Positions 33,786 to 43,068 are shown, counted from the first letter of the stretch. The stretch: 47,545 nucleotides of DNA from Bacteroidales bacterium (GCA_024400295.1 JAKSNA010000023.1:1-47545), one strand, 5' to 3'. Program-made: numbers and translations. Notes: generated from the sequence alone by a model not told the origin.

Positions 33786-35534
33786 TCATTCGTTAATTAA
33801 TACGTTTTTGATTTCCCATGAGCCGGAGTTGCCGTCTTCGCTGGTGTATCTGAATGCGATGCGGACATTGCTGTTTCCGAGGTACGCGCTCATGTCGATG
33901 TCGCCCGACGCGACGAACGTCCAGTTGGTTCCTGCGGGATATGTCGGCACAGTGAGTTGTGTCCATGTGGCCGTATCGGGCAGTCCGCCGGTGTAGTCTG
34001 TTGACACCCAGACCGAATAATAGTCGGCTGGCGAGCCGTTCAGCTTGTTGGCTGCGTGCTCGAAGGTGAGGACGGCGGAGCTGAAGCCGTTCATGTCGAT
34101 GGCGGGTGAGATGAGCCAGCTCTCCGACTCGTAGCTCGTGTTGTTGGCGAAGGCGCTTGCCACCATTCCGTAAGGCGACTTGTAGTTCCACACCCAGCTG
34201 AGACCTTGGGCCATGAACACGTTCTGTATGGTGAAGTCGCCCTGTCCTGACGAGAACGGCTCGCTGAATATCGTCTGTGCCGGTGGCGTCAAATCGCCTT
34301 CTGTGATGCTAATTGACTGAATCTCAATTGTTCCAGCCTTCGAGTCTGTCGAGAGATACTTTACTGCCACCCATATCTGCTGTCCGATGTATTTGTCAAG
34401 GACGGCTTCGGCTGTCATGAAGTCATTCCAGCTGGTGCTTTCTGTGAGTTCGACTTCAAGCTGCTCCCATGTGGCTGTCGTCGGGTCACTCTCGAAGACG
34501 TAGTCTGTCGAGACCTGAATCGTCACGTCGTGGTTGAGGTTTGAGAAATATCGTGCTATGTAATTCATTGTCAGTTTGGCGTGACTGACGTTTGTCACGT
34601 TGACGGGTGAGGAGATGAGCCAGTCTTCGTTGGCGTAGTTCACCTGGTCAACGAATCCGGTCATCTTGGCTGTCGAGAAGTCGATGCCCCACGACTGCTC
34701 GCCTGCCACGTCGTAGGTGGAGTATGTCCCGAAAGATGTGGCGAACGGCTGTTCATACGGCATCTCCTGTGGCTGTCCGCCGATCTGTCCGCAGCGCGGT
34801 CCGTTCATGTTGACGTCGTTGGTGTTGCGGATGAGCAGTTGCCAGTCGGTCCTGTAGAGCGACACGATGCAGATGAGGCTTCCCTTGCCTTTCGGGAGAG
34901 AGTCGTTGGCGAAGGTGGCGTAGCTGCTGGTGCGTACTATGCAGCTGTAGCCGTTGCAGTCCTCGATGCCGTGGTTGGTGTTGGCTCCATTCTCGGCGTA
35001 AGTGTGTCCCTCATAGTCGGAGAACTCCACGCCGTTGATCATCACGAGGTCACATAGATGTTTGCCTTGCGTGATGTCTGCCAAGGTTGTGACAGTCGGA
35101 TTGATTATGCCGTCTCTCTGTTTGATGCAGATGAGGCTGTTGGTCTTTTCCTCTTGAAGCTGTATCTGCGGGAGGCCGTTGTAGCTGCCGAGTATCGCGC
35201 CTTTGAGGGAGATCTTGACAAGGTCGCCGGTGCGTGCGTCGAAGTCATCGCTGCCGCTCGGACGATATACGGCGATGGCACCTGTGTTGTCCCTGAGGTA
35301 GAATGTCCTGTAGATGTTGCCCGACTTCTCGTCGGCGATGACCCAGCCTTCGACCGATGCGTCTTTGACGGTGTCGAATTGATATTCGCCGTTTTGCTCA
35401 ATCTTCTCGAGGAGGTCGGCGACGGTCTGCGTCTCTCCCGACGGGAAAGGCTTGAGATTCGGCGTGTCGAGTTCCTTCTTGCACGAGACAAAAATCAATG
35501 ATATACCTATTATGATTAATGCGAGTTTCTTCAT
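33786..35534 (-). CDS. Surface lipoprotein with DUF5689 and two choice-of-anchor J-like domains
   Basis: Encodes 582 residues with lipobox FVSC (Cys18). DUF5689 occupies about residues 40-240 (VEGWVIADEKSGNIYRTFYL, RTGDLVKISLKGAILGSYNG, CDLVMINGVEFSDYEGHTY, MNGPRCG), clearly homologous to the next gene. Two jelly-roll domains of choice-of-anchor J type follow (about 255-420 and 430-582), with repeated DWLISSPVNV/SWLISPAIDM and ATWEQLEVEL/ATWTQLTVPT phrases. These domains usually bind glycans or anchor surface proteins. It follows the TonB receptor gene by 35 bases. Together the two lipoproteins take the place that SusD-like proteins have in polysaccharide loci. Confidence 0.87.
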   Translation of the reverse strand: MKKLALIIIGISLIFVSCKKELDTPNLKPFPSGETQTVADLLEKIEQNGEYQFDTVKDASVEGWVIADEKSGNIYRTFYLRDNTGAIAVYRPSGSDDFDARTGDLVKISLKGAILGSYNGLPQIQLQEEKTNSLICIKQRDGIINPTVTTLADITQGKHLCDLVMINGVEFSDYEGHTYAENGANTNHGIEDCNGYSCIVRTSSYATFANDSLPKGKGSLICIVSLYRTDWQLLIRNTNDVNMNGPRCGQIGGQPQEMPYEQPFATSFGTYSTYDVAGEQSWGIDFSTAKMTGFVDQVNYANEDWLISSPVNVTNVSHAKLTMNYIARYFSNLNHDVTIQVSTDYVFESDPTTATWEQLEVELTESTSWNDFMTAEAVLDKYIGQQIWVAVKYLSTDSKAGTIEIQSISITEGDLTPPAQTIFSEPFSSGQGDFTIQNVFMAQGLSWVWNYKSPYGMVASAFANNTSYESESWLISPAIDMNGFSSAVLTFEHAANKLNGSPADYYSVWVSTDYTGGLPDTATWTQLTVPTYPAGTNWTFVASGDIDMSAYLGNSNVRIAFRYTSEDGNSGSWEIKNVLINE

Positions 35535-35569
35535 GACTTTTTAACTTTAATCTTTAAACTTTTAATTCC

Positions 35570-38134
35570 TTAATGTCTGACTGTCAGGCTGATGAAGTAA
35601 TTGATGCCGTACATGTATGAATATTTCTCCGGAAATCTGTCGGGGTCGTCGTAGTCTGAACGGAGCTGTTCGTAACCGTAGAGGACTGTTTTCCTGTTGT
35701 TCAGGAGGTTGTTGATGCTCACGTTGAGGAGGATGGTATAGCCTTTGACCGACCACGACTTGCCGGCGTAGAAGTCGAGTGTGAAAGCGTTTGGCAGCTT
35801 GGTCTGGTCAAGGAGCTTGCTGGTGCGGTAGTCTTCCTGATAGATGTTCTGGAAGGCATCGGCTGTGTGGTTGCACGGGTTGACGGCGAGGTAATAGTTC
35901 GCGAAGTAGTTGCCTGTGAGGTTGACCCACCAGTTTTTCGGTGCGTTGTATTTCACGCCGAAAGCCCCGACGGTCTGCGGCATGTCGCCGACGTAGTAGT
36001 TCTTTAGATAGACTGTCTCGCCTTCGTAGATGGCTTTCGAGTTGTTGTCCTCATACACATTGACTTTCGGACGGTTGGTGTATATGTGTTCACCTGTCGA
36101 GCCTGCGAGCTGCAGGGAGACTGTCGGCGACACGTTGAACTCAAGTCCGAGTTCGATGCCTTGCGACAGCTGGTTGATGTCGTTCATGATGTAGTTGACG
36201 AACTTGCCGGTGCCTTCGTAATAGAACGAGCGGTTCCATGTGAGGTCGGTGAACTGTGTGCGGTATGCGCTCAGGCGTGCTTTCATCCATGGTGCGCGGA
36301 ACTCGTAGCCGAGGTCGATGGCGAAGATCTTCTCGCTGTCCAGACCTTCGACGACGGTGTTGCGGACGCGTGGTGCGACGAATGCGCTGCGGAACTCCGG
36401 GGCCTGCGTCTTATACATCATGTTGGCGATGATGTAGTTACGACCGTTGACGGCGTATGTGGCGCCGAGCTTCACGCCGCCGTTGAGGAAGTTGAGCTTC
36501 TTGGAGTCGCCGTATGACTCGCCGCCGCGGAAACGTCCGTTCTCGAACAGCCCGTGACGGTAGGTCTGCGTCATGGATGCCTCAATGCCGAGGAATGTGG
36601 TCCAGTGGCCTTTCACGTAGTCGAGCTGGCCCCACAGGTTGACCATGTTGCGGTTGGCGTAGTAGTTGTAACCGATGATGTCGCCGACCTTTGCCACGTG
36701 GTTCGGGTTTTTGATGTTGGTCTGCTGCTCATCGGTGATGTCGAAAGCCTCGCCGTCGGCGTATTTGTCGATGTCCAAGTAATAGTCGCCGCCGAGGAGG
36801 TCGGCCACCTTTTTATAATAGTGAGTCCTTGAGATGTCGGCCTTGAGGCCTCCGTTGAGGTGGAGGTTAGGGTTGAACTCGTGCTTGAAGCTGCTCGACA
36901 GTCCGCCTTGGTTCTTGTCCTGACGGCGTTCCTCGACGATGTATTTCGAGAAGATGCCCTGTGTCGTCTCGCCCGTGCCGTTGACGTTGTGCACTGTGGC
37001 GAGGTGCCGTCTGTTGGCGGCATAGAGTTCGTCCCAGTTGATCTGGTGCATCGACTCATCGTTTATCCATTGCAGGGTGTAAGCCTCGTAGCCGGCCGGG
37101 GTGTATCCTTCCTGACCGTTCTGCAGCTGGTAAAGGTAATAGCTCGGCAGGTTGCGGTAGTAGTCGGGACGCGGGTCGGCGGCCTCACCCCATTCCAACG
37201 ATGTGGAACCGCCTTTGCCGAACCAGTAATATGCCGTGGTGTTGATTTCCCATTTTGAGTTGGGCTTCCAGAAATGTTCGAGCATGAACATCGGCTGGTG
37301 GTATGAGCTGACGCGTGCGTTGCGTTTGAACTTCTTGCCGTCGCCGCCGGTCTGCCAGCCCCAGTTAGGGTTGTAGTAGTTTGTCCCGAGAAGGTCGAAA
37401 GCCTCCTGCACCGATGGTGTTGACCCTGCGCGGCTCGACGGACTGCCGAATATCGTCAGGCCAAGGGAATGCTTGTCGCCGAGCCTCTTCTCCGCCGCGA
37501 AGAAATAACTGTAGGCGTCGTACCATGTGCCTTCGCTGTAAATGACCTTGTTGTTGACGGGAGTGTAACGGCGTGAGCCGGAGAACGTGAACGCCCAGCC
37601 GTTGCTCATCATGCCTGTCGAAACGGTGAGCATCAGGCGGTTGGAGTAGGAACGGTTCGCCGCCGCATAACTCAGCGACATCTGCTTGCGGTAGTTGCCC
37701 GCCCTCGTGCTGATGGCTGTCAGGCCGCCGACACCACCGAAGCCCTCGACAGCCATGCCCGTGTTCAAGGTAATCGTCGTGTTACGCATCGCGTCGTTCA
37801 AACCGCCCCAGTTAGAATAGTACGGACGCCCGCCGTCAGGGTCGTTCATCACCACACCGTTGATCATTACATCGGTGTATTTCGAGTCGTATGCCCGGAT
37901 GCGGAACCTGCGGTTGCTCAGGTTGTACGCCGCGATGTTGCTGAAAATGTCACGCGACGACTGCAGGAAACTCGAGATGTCGGTCGAACTGTTCGTCTCA
38001 TCATATTCCGAGTCAATCATCACAATCGTCGGTAACGTCGTGTTCTCATTGATGGTGTCAGTGCCTTGCGTCTGTGCAAACAGATTGACACTGAATGCTG
38101 TAGCAATGGTTAATAGTAGAAAAATCCTTTTCAT
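35570..38134 (-). CDS. TonB-dependent outer-membrane receptor
   Basis: Encodes 854 residues. A signal peptide (MKRIFLLLTIATAFSVNLFA) is followed by a plug domain (RDIFSNIAAYNLSNRRFRIRAYD, DVMINGVVMNDPDGGRPYYSNWGGLNDAMR, GFGGVGGLTAISTRAG) and a 22-strand-type barrel ending GINYFISLTVRH. It lacks the carboxypeptidase-like N-terminal domain of SusC proteins, and no SusD gene is adjacent. It should import a ligand too large for porins using TonB energy. The frame extends far upstream to 38389, across the promoter and into the divergent gene, so ATG 38134 is the start. It heads an operon with two DUF5689 lipoproteins. Confidence 0.93.
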   Translation of the reverse strand: MKRIFLLLTIATAFSVNLFAQTQGTDTINENTTLPTIVMIDSEYDETNSSTDISSFLQSSRDIFSNIAAYNLSNRRFRIRAYDSKYTDVMINGVVMNDPDGGRPYYSNWGGLNDAMRNTTITLNTGMAVEGFGGVGGLTAISTRAGNYRKQMSLSYAAANRSYSNRLMLTVSTGMMSNGWAFTFSGSRRYTPVNNKVIYSEGTWYDAYSYFFAAEKRLGDKHSLGLTIFGSPSSRAGSTPSVQEAFDLLGTNYYNPNWGWQTGGDGKKFKRNARVSSYHQPMFMLEHFWKPNSKWEINTTAYYWFGKGGSTSLEWGEAADPRPDYYRNLPSYYLYQLQNGQEGYTPAGYEAYTLQWINDESMHQINWDELYAANRRHLATVHNVNGTGETTQGIFSKYIVEERRQDKNQGGLSSSFKHEFNPNLHLNGGLKADISRTHYYKKVADLLGGDYYLDIDKYADGEAFDITDEQQTNIKNPNHVAKVGDIIGYNYYANRNMVNLWGQLDYVKGHWTTFLGIEASMTQTYRHGLFENGRFRGGESYGDSKKLNFLNGGVKLGATYAVNGRNYIIANMMYKTQAPEFRSAFVAPRVRNTVVEGLDSEKIFAIDLGYEFRAPWMKARLSAYRTQFTDLTWNRSFYYEGTGKFVNYIMNDINQLSQGIELGLEFNVSPTVSLQLAGSTGEHIYTNRPKVNVYEDNNSKAIYEGETVYLKNYYVGDMPQTVGAFGVKYNAPKNWWVNLTGNYFANYYLAVNPCNHTADAFQNIYQEDYRTSKLLDQTKLPNAFTLDFYAGKSWSVKGYTILLNVSINNLLNNRKTVLYGYEQLRSDYDDPDRFPEKYSYMYGINYFISLTVRH

Positions 38135-38188
38135 TCGCTTTGCGATTATGTATTTTTGATATTTAAAACTACAATTGAAAGAAAGTTG

Positions 38189-38222
38189 CAAAGGTATGAA
38201 AATAATCGAACCGCATGACAAA
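38189..38222 (-). promoter_or_regulatory. Promoter of the TonB-receptor operon
   Basis: Minus strand: -33 TTTG (38222-38219), spacer of 22 bases, -7 TACCTTTG (38196-38189) followed by CAAC. ATG 38134 is 54 bases beyond, leaving a leader that could hold regulation. Confidence 0.65.
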
Positions 38223-38253
38223 AACTTAAAATTAATTAAAACGACATTTCCCG

Positions 38254-38282
38254 TTGGGTTAAACGAATATTTCTTATTTTTG
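38254..38282 (+). promoter_or_regulatory. Promoter of the secreted phosphoesterase gene
   Basis: -33 TTG (38254-38256), 18-base spacer, -7 TATTTTTG (38275-38282) followed by CAGCC. ATG 38306 is 23 bases downstream. It is back to back with the TonB-receptor promoter, with about 30 bases between them, so one regulator could control both. Confidence 0.7.
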
Positions 38283-38305
38283 CAGCCTAAATATTTGGAA
38301 GGAAT

Positions 38306-39382
38306 ATGTTTTTCAGAAAAATCGTTTTTACATTGATTGCCGCGATGATGGCTACATCGCTCTGTGCGCAGGAGAAGGGCAAAGTCCAAAATTACAAGTT
38401 AGGTCTCATCGGTTTTTACAACCTTGAAAATCTTTTCGATACCATCGATGACCCGAACAAGAATGATGAGGAGTTCCTTCCTGAAGGCAAAAACGTCTGG
38501 AACACTGAGAAATACATGACGAAACTCGAACACATGGCGTATGCCATCTCCACCATCGGTGCCTGTGACGACGACAAGATAAAGTCGCCAGACGGACTCG
38601 CTGTCTTGGGTCTTTCCGAGATGGAGAACCGTAAGGTACTTGAAGACCTCGTGGCACAGCCAGCCCTTGCCGGCCGCAACTACCAGATCGTCCATTACGA
38701 CTCGCCCGACCGACGCGGCGTCGATGTAGCTCTCATCTATAATCCGAAATATTTCACCGTAACAAACACAAAATCATACCGTTTCGTCTGCCCCGGACAG
38801 CCCGACTTCATCTCCCGCGACCAGCTCGTCGTGACTGGCATGTTCGACGACGAGGAGATGTCGTTCATCGTGATGCACTGGCCCTCACGTTATGGCGGCG
38901 AGAAACGCTCGCTTCCGGGACGTGTGGCTGCGGCGAATATCTGCCGCCACATCACCGACTCGATCCTGAGTGAGAATCCCAACGCGAAGGTCATAATGAT
39001 GGGCGACTACAACGATTATCCGACGAACAAGAGTATCATCGAGTATCTTGGTGCGAAGGGCAAGGTGTCGGAGATGAAGAAAGGCGACTACTTCAACCCG
39101 ATGTGGAAGATGCACCAGAACGGCGAAGGCACCAACTACTACCGCGACGTGAAAGGCGTCCTCGACCAGATGATCATCACGCCGGCATTGCTCAAGGACG
39201 AAAACGACCCGTTCGCCACCTACCAGATGATGAAGCCGATGGTTCATTCCAAGGAGTTTCTGAAACAGCACGGCGGACGTTACAACGGCTACCCGTGGCG
39301 TTCGTTCGCGGGCGGCGTGTGGCTCGGCGGCTACTCCGACCACTTCCCGGTTTATCTGGTACTGCTGAAAAAAGCGGAATAG
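38306..39382 (+). CDS. Secreted endonuclease/exonuclease/phosphatase-fold enzyme
   Basis: Encodes 358 residues with a signal peptide (MFFRKIVFTLIAAMMATSLCAQ). The EEP fold is shown by FYNLENLFDTIDD, LSEMEN (metal-binding Glu), MHWPSRYGG, MMGDYNDYP (Asp and Asn) and the closing YSDHFPVYLVL (Asp-His). Enzymes of this fold cleave phosphoester bonds in DNA, RNA, lipids or inositol phosphates. This one has no extra domains, so the substrate cannot be told. Its export signal and divergent placement beside a TonB receptor with OB-fold-like lipoproteins favour nucleic acid or another phosphoester taken from outside; this is inference. Confidence 0.92.
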   Translation: MFFRKIVFTLIAAMMATSLCAQEKGKVQNYKLGLIGFYNLENLFDTIDDPNKNDEEFLPEGKNVWNTEKYMTKLEHMAYAISTIGACDDDKIKSPDGLAVLGLSEMENRKVLEDLVAQPALAGRNYQIVHYDSPDRRGVDVALIYNPKYFTVTNTKSYRFVCPGQPDFISRDQLVVTGMFDDEEMSFIVMHWPSRYGGEKRSLPGRVAAANICRHITDSILSENPNAKVIMMGDYNDYPTNKSIIEYLGAKGKVSEMKKGDYFNPMWKMHQNGEGTNYYRDVKGVLDQMIITPALLKDENDPFATYQMMKPMVHSKEFLKQHGGRYNGYPWRSFAGGVWLGGYSDHFPVYLVLLKKAE

Positions 39383-39445
39383 TTGTTAGAGATTAGAGAT
39401 TAAAGAGTAAAGAGTAAAGAGTAAAGTTAAAAGAGATGGAGGCAT

Positions 39446-39802
39446 CTACTTGGTTAGGGAGGTTTTTAGTCCGGATAGGAGTCTGCCTATAGAATCTATT
39501 TTGGGCCTGATGGTGTTTAAGTCATTGTCGCTGATGTAATTCAAGTCATTTGACAATATCAGTTGGCAGTATGTTTCCATCAATGAACCGTAAGCAATCT
39601 CGATATAATGGATTTTTTCTTTGTTTGAATTTCTTGAATTTCCTTCTGCGATATTAGATGGGATTGATATTGAGGCTCTTCTGATTTGATCGCATAATGC
39701 ATATTGTTCAAATTTTGGAAATTTATTTAGTATGATGTAGATTTCCTTGACAAAAGATCTCGCCTCTTGCCATACAATAAGTCTTTCAAATGAGTATTTC
39801 AT
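39446..39802 (-). CDS. Four-helix-bundle protein (S23 / rRNA intervening sequence family)
   Basis: Encodes 118 residues. The family pattern is clear: SFERLIVWQEARSFVKEIY, FEQYALCDQIRRASISIPSNIAEGN, HYIEIAYGSLMETYCQL. The name comes from copies found within 23S rRNA intervening sequences, but there is no rRNA here and the protein stands alone, as often in Bacteroidetes. The pentameric four-helix bundle has no proven function. It lies between low-complexity repeats on both sides, which may mark it as a mobile or transferred gene. Confidence 0.88.
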   Translation of the reverse strand: MKYSFERLIVWQEARSFVKEIYIILNKFPKFEQYALCDQIRRASISIPSNIAEGNSRNSNKEKIHYIEIAYGSLMETYCQLILSNDLNYISDNDLNTIRPKIDSIGRLLSGLKTSLTK

Positions 39803-39842
39803 AAATTGGTCCCTTCTCTAAATTAATGAATTTGTTTTCTAA

Positions 39843-39922
39843 TCTCTTTTAACTTCACTCTATTAACTTCACTCTTTTAACTTTACTCTTTCAACTTTAC
39901 TCTTTCAACTTTACTCTTTTAA
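39843..39922. repeat. Low-complexity tandem array downstream of murF-alr
   Basis: Five or six degenerate units of about 14-16 bases with consensus TTTTAACTTTACTC (variants TTTCAACTTTACTC and TATTAACTTCACTC). The array ends at the stop codon of murF-alr. Related purine-strand arrays follow many other genes in this window. Confidence 0.85.
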
Positions 39923-42394
39923 CTATTCTTTCACATAAACCCTCTTCACCCTCTGCGAGATGCCTGTCATGATTTCGTAAGGTATTGTGTTGCAGGCCTT
40001 TGATATTTCCTCAATCGGATGGCTTTCGTCGAAAAGCACCGCCGTGTCGTCTTCTTTGCACTCGATGCCGGTGACGTCGATCATGCAGAGGTCCATGCAG
40101 ACGTTGCCGATGATCGGCGCCGGCTTGCCGTTGACCCAGAAACACGCGGCTCCGTTGCCGAGCTGGCGGCGCAACCCGTCGGCGTAACCTATCGGGATGA
40201 CGCCGATGCGCGACGGCTTCGTGACCTTCCCGTGACGGCCGTAACCCACCGTCTCGCCGGCCTCGTACTCCTTGATCTGCTTTATCGTCGATTTCAAGGA
40301 GATGACATTGTGGAGCTTTCCGCGGTCCTCATCGCATGACGCCACACCGTACAAACCGATGCCGATCCTCACCATATCGTATTGATATTCAGTGAAACGT
40401 GTCGTGCCGGCCGTGTTCAGGATGTGACGTATGATTTTGTATGGAAACGCTTTCACAATCTTTGAACTCATGGCTTCAAATGTGTCAATCTGCTGTCTCG
40501 TGAAGTCGTTCTCCTCCGGCATGTCGCTCGTTGCGAGGTGCGAGAACACGCTCTGTATCTTGATGTTCGGGTTTGACTTCACCCTGTCGATGAGCGCGTC
40601 GATGTCGTCGGGCATGAAACCGAGACGGTGCATGCCGGTGTCTAATTTTATATGGATTTTTACAGGCTCTTTTAATGCTGTATCTAATTGGCTTATAGCT
40701 TCTTCAAGCTGCGAGAGACAACGGAAGCTGTAGATGTCAGGTTCGAGGTTGTTTTTGATGATGCTGTCGAAGGTGTTGGTCTCCGGTGTCATCACCATGA
40801 TTGGCAGCCTGATGCCTTGGCTGCGCAGGTCGATGCCTTCATCGGCGTATGCGACGGTAAGATAATCAACGTGATGGAAGGCAAGGACGTTTGAGACCTC
40901 GTGGTTGCCGCTGCCGTATGCGAAGGCCTTCACCATCGCCATCACCTTGGTCTCTTTCTTCAGCTTGCCGCGATAATAGTTGAGGTTTTTCACAAGGTTG
41001 TCGAGGTTGATTTCCAGGACCGTCTCGTGCGACTTCTTCTGCAACACCTTCATGATGCGTTCGAACTCGAAGTTTCTTGCGCCTTTGAGCAGAATTATCT
41101 GGTTCTCGAATGATTGCATTGGGTGGTTTGCCAAGAAATCATTTGTTGAATCATAAAAACAGCTCTTGATTTTTATGTACGATTTATATTTGGAAATCTT
41201 TTCCCCGATGCCTATCAGCATATCAACACCTTTATTTTCAACGAGTTGCGCTATATATGGATACAACTCATCCTCTTTCAGTTCGCTTTGCATGATGTCG
41301 GAGAGAATCAGCACTTTGTTGTCGTGACGCTGTGCGTTCATGAAGTCGAGTGCGATGGCGAGCGCGTTGCGGTCGTTGTTGTATGCGTCGTTGATGACGA
41401 GGCAGTTGTTGATGCCGGCCTTCAGCTCCATGCGCATCTCCACGCTTTCGAGATGAGACATGCGTTCTTTTATGATGTCTTCAGGAATGTTGAAAATCAA
41501 CGCGATACACCAGCAATGAATCGCGTTTTCAACGGAGGCGTCATCGATGAACGGGATGACGGTCTCGGTCTCTTTCCCTTTGTAAACCGCGCGGATTACC
41601 GTGTCTCCGTTTCGTGAAATACCTTTAATGTAAAGGTCGGCGTTCTTGTCGGTCTTGCTCCACGAGAACGCGTTGATGCCGGCGTTTCTTATCGCGTCGG
41701 CGACCTCAGTCTGGTCGGCATTGAAGATGCAGAGTTTGAGATTTCCGCCGAACAGCTTCAGTTTCTCGTTGATTTTCTGCTCGATGCTGTCGAAGTTCTT
41801 CCCGTGCGCCGGCCCGATGTTGGTGAAGATACCTATCGTCGGCCTGATTATCTCCTGGAGGTTTCTCATTTCGCCAAGACGCGAGATGCCCGCCTCGAAG
41901 ATTCCGACTTCGTGGCTGCCGTCGATCTGCCAAACCGACAGCGGCACGCCAATCTGCGAGTTGTAGCTCTTCGGGCTGCGGACCACCGAAAACGTGGGCG
42001 ACAGGATCTGGTAAAGCCACTCCTTCACAATGGTCTTGCCATTGCTGCCGGTGATTCCGATGACCGGAATGTCGAACCGTCCGCGATGATGCGCCGCGAG
42101 CCGCTGCAACGCCGTCAAAGGGTCTTTGACTTTGATACAGACGGCATCATCGTTTGCCGTGACAGAATGGCTGACCACGAATGCACGTACACCTTTATTA
42201 TATAGGTCGTCGATGTATCTGTGCCCGTCGTTTCTATCGCTCGGAAGTGCGAAAAACATCGTGTTGTCTGGCTCCACCAACAATCTGCTGTCAAAGAGAA
42301 TGTTCTTTATGACGATGTTATTGTGTTGATTGCCAATTATTTCGCCATCAATGATTTTGGCGATTTCTTCTGTTGTGTAATCGTTTTTTTGCAT
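39923..42394 (-). CDS. murF-alr: Bifunctional UDP-MurNAc-tripeptide:D-Ala-D-Ala ligase / alanine racemase
   Basis: Encodes 823 residues, the fusion known from Bacteroidetes. The MurF half (about 1-455) shows GITGSNGKT (113-121) for ATP, then a FEAGISRLGEM segment and DAYNNDRNALAIALDF. The racemase half begins near residue 455 (TVLEINLDNLVKNL) with the PLP lysine at about residue 489 in MVKAFAYGSG, KLDTGMHRLGF, and the C-terminal GYADGLRRQLGNGA and GNVCMDLCMIDVT. Together it makes D-alanine and adds D-Ala-D-Ala to the wall precursor. The -7 box ends only 5 bases before the ATG, so the message is leaderless or nearly so. Confidence 0.96.
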   Translation of the reverse strand: MQKNDYTTEEIAKIIDGEIIGNQHNNIVIKNILFDSRLLVEPDNTMFFALPSDRNDGHRYIDDLYNKGVRAFVVSHSVTANDDAVCIKVKDPLTALQRLAAHHRGRFDIPVIGITGSNGKTIVKEWLYQILSPTFSVVRSPKSYNSQIGVPLSVWQIDGSHEVGIFEAGISRLGEMRNLQEIIRPTIGIFTNIGPAHGKNFDSIEQKINEKLKLFGGNLKLCIFNADQTEVADAIRNAGINAFSWSKTDKNADLYIKGISRNGDTVIRAVYKGKETETVIPFIDDASVENAIHCWCIALIFNIPEDIIKERMSHLESVEMRMELKAGINNCLVINDAYNNDRNALAIALDFMNAQRHDNKVLILSDIMQSELKEDELYPYIAQLVENKGVDMLIGIGEKISKYKSYIKIKSCFYDSTNDFLANHPMQSFENQIILLKGARNFEFERIMKVLQKKSHETVLEINLDNLVKNLNYYRGKLKKETKVMAMVKAFAYGSGNHEVSNVLAFHHVDYLTVAYADEGIDLRSQGIRLPIMVMTPETNTFDSIIKNNLEPDIYSFRCLSQLEEAISQLDTALKEPVKIHIKLDTGMHRLGFMPDDIDALIDRVKSNPNIKIQSVFSHLATSDMPEENDFTRQQIDTFEAMSSKIVKAFPYKIIRHILNTAGTTRFTEYQYDMVRIGIGLYGVASCDEDRGKLHNVISLKSTIKQIKEYEAGETVGYGRHGKVTKPSRIGVIPIGYADGLRRQLGNGAACFWVNGKPAPIIGNVCMDLCMIDVTGIECKEDDTAVLFDESHPIEEISKACNTIPYEIMTGISQRVKRVYVKE

Positions 42395-42398
42395 GGCG

Positions 42399-42406
42399 CA
42401 AAAATA
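42399..42406 (-). promoter_or_regulatory. -7 box TATTTTTG for murF-alr
   Basis: TATTTTTG followed by CGCC and then the ATG at 42394 on the minus strand. With a usual start point 5-8 bases past the box, transcription would begin at or next to the start codon. Confidence 0.6.
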
Positions 42407-42452
42407 ATTATTTTTTTGAAAAGGTGTTAATGTGCTGAATATGAAAAAATAT

Positions 42453-42460
42453 TATTTTTG
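42453..42460 (+). promoter_or_regulatory. -7 box TATTTTTG for the LOG-family gene
   Basis: TATTTTTG followed by CAAAA, 14 bases before ATG 42475; divergent from the murF-alr promoter. Confidence 0.65.
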
Positions 42461-42474
42461 CAAAAATTTTACGA

Positions 42475-43068
42475 ATGAAAAATATCTGTGTTTTCTGCGG
42501 GAGCAGCATGGGCTTCGACCGGCGTTACGCTGAGGCGGCTCGGCGACTCGCTGACGTTCTCGCTGATAATGAGTGTGTTTTATATTACGGTGGCGGCAAT
42601 GTCGGCATCATGAAAGTCATCGCCGACAGGATGCTCGAACGCGGCTGTAAGGTCATCGGCGTGATGCCCGATTTTCTGCTTGACCATGAGATCGGACATC
42701 CTGGCATCACCGAGATGATCCCGACGGCAACGATGGCAGAACGCAAGGAGATTCTGTTGAGGGAGTCGGACGCTTTCATTGCGCTGGCGGGTGGATTCGG
42801 CACACTTGATGAGTTTTCGGAAGTGGTAGTCGCCGACCAGCTTCACCTCATGGAGAAGCCGATGGCGTTGTACAACACTCTCGGCTATTACGATGGCCTC
42901 GTGCAGTGGATCGACCGCGGCGTACGCGACGGCTTCATCCGCCAGGACCATTATAACAACCTGATTGTCAGTGATGACCCTGCCGTTCTTTTTGGAAAAA
43001 TGAAAGAATACAAGCCGGTGAAGATTGACAAATGGATCAAGGATTTGAAGGAGGAGTTGAAAGATTAA
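42475..43068 (+). CDS. LOG-family protein (TIGR00730; nucleotide 5'-monophosphate phosphoribohydrolase type)
   Basis: Encodes 197 residues. Motifs are CVFCGSSMGFDRRYAEAARRLAD, YYGGGNVGIMKVIAD, MIPTATMAERKEILLRESDAFIALAGG and AGGFGTLDEFSEV. The last corresponds to the PGGxGTxxE active-site motif, here with Ala in place of Pro. LOG enzymes split the base from nucleoside monophosphates; in bacteria the true substrate is often a damaged or surplus nucleotide. It is followed by an AAAGATT tandem repeat (43063-43102). Confidence 0.92.
   Translation: MKNICVFCGSSMGFDRRYAEAARRLADVLADNECVLYYGGGNVGIMKVIADRMLERGCKVIGVMPDFLLDHEIGHPGITEMIPTATMAERKEILLRESDAFIALAGGFGTLDEFSEVVVADQLHLMEKPMALYNTLGYYDGLVQWIDRGVRDGFIRQDHYNNLIVSDDPAVLFGKMKEYKPVKIDKWIKDLKEELKD

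Noticed and set aside
38135..38389. N-terminal extension of the TonB receptor
   Set aside because: It would run across the promoter and into the divergent phosphoesterase gene; a proper signal peptide begins at 38134.
39446..39802. rRNA intervening sequence
   Set aside because: The encoded protein belongs to the S23 family, but there is no rRNA sequence around it.
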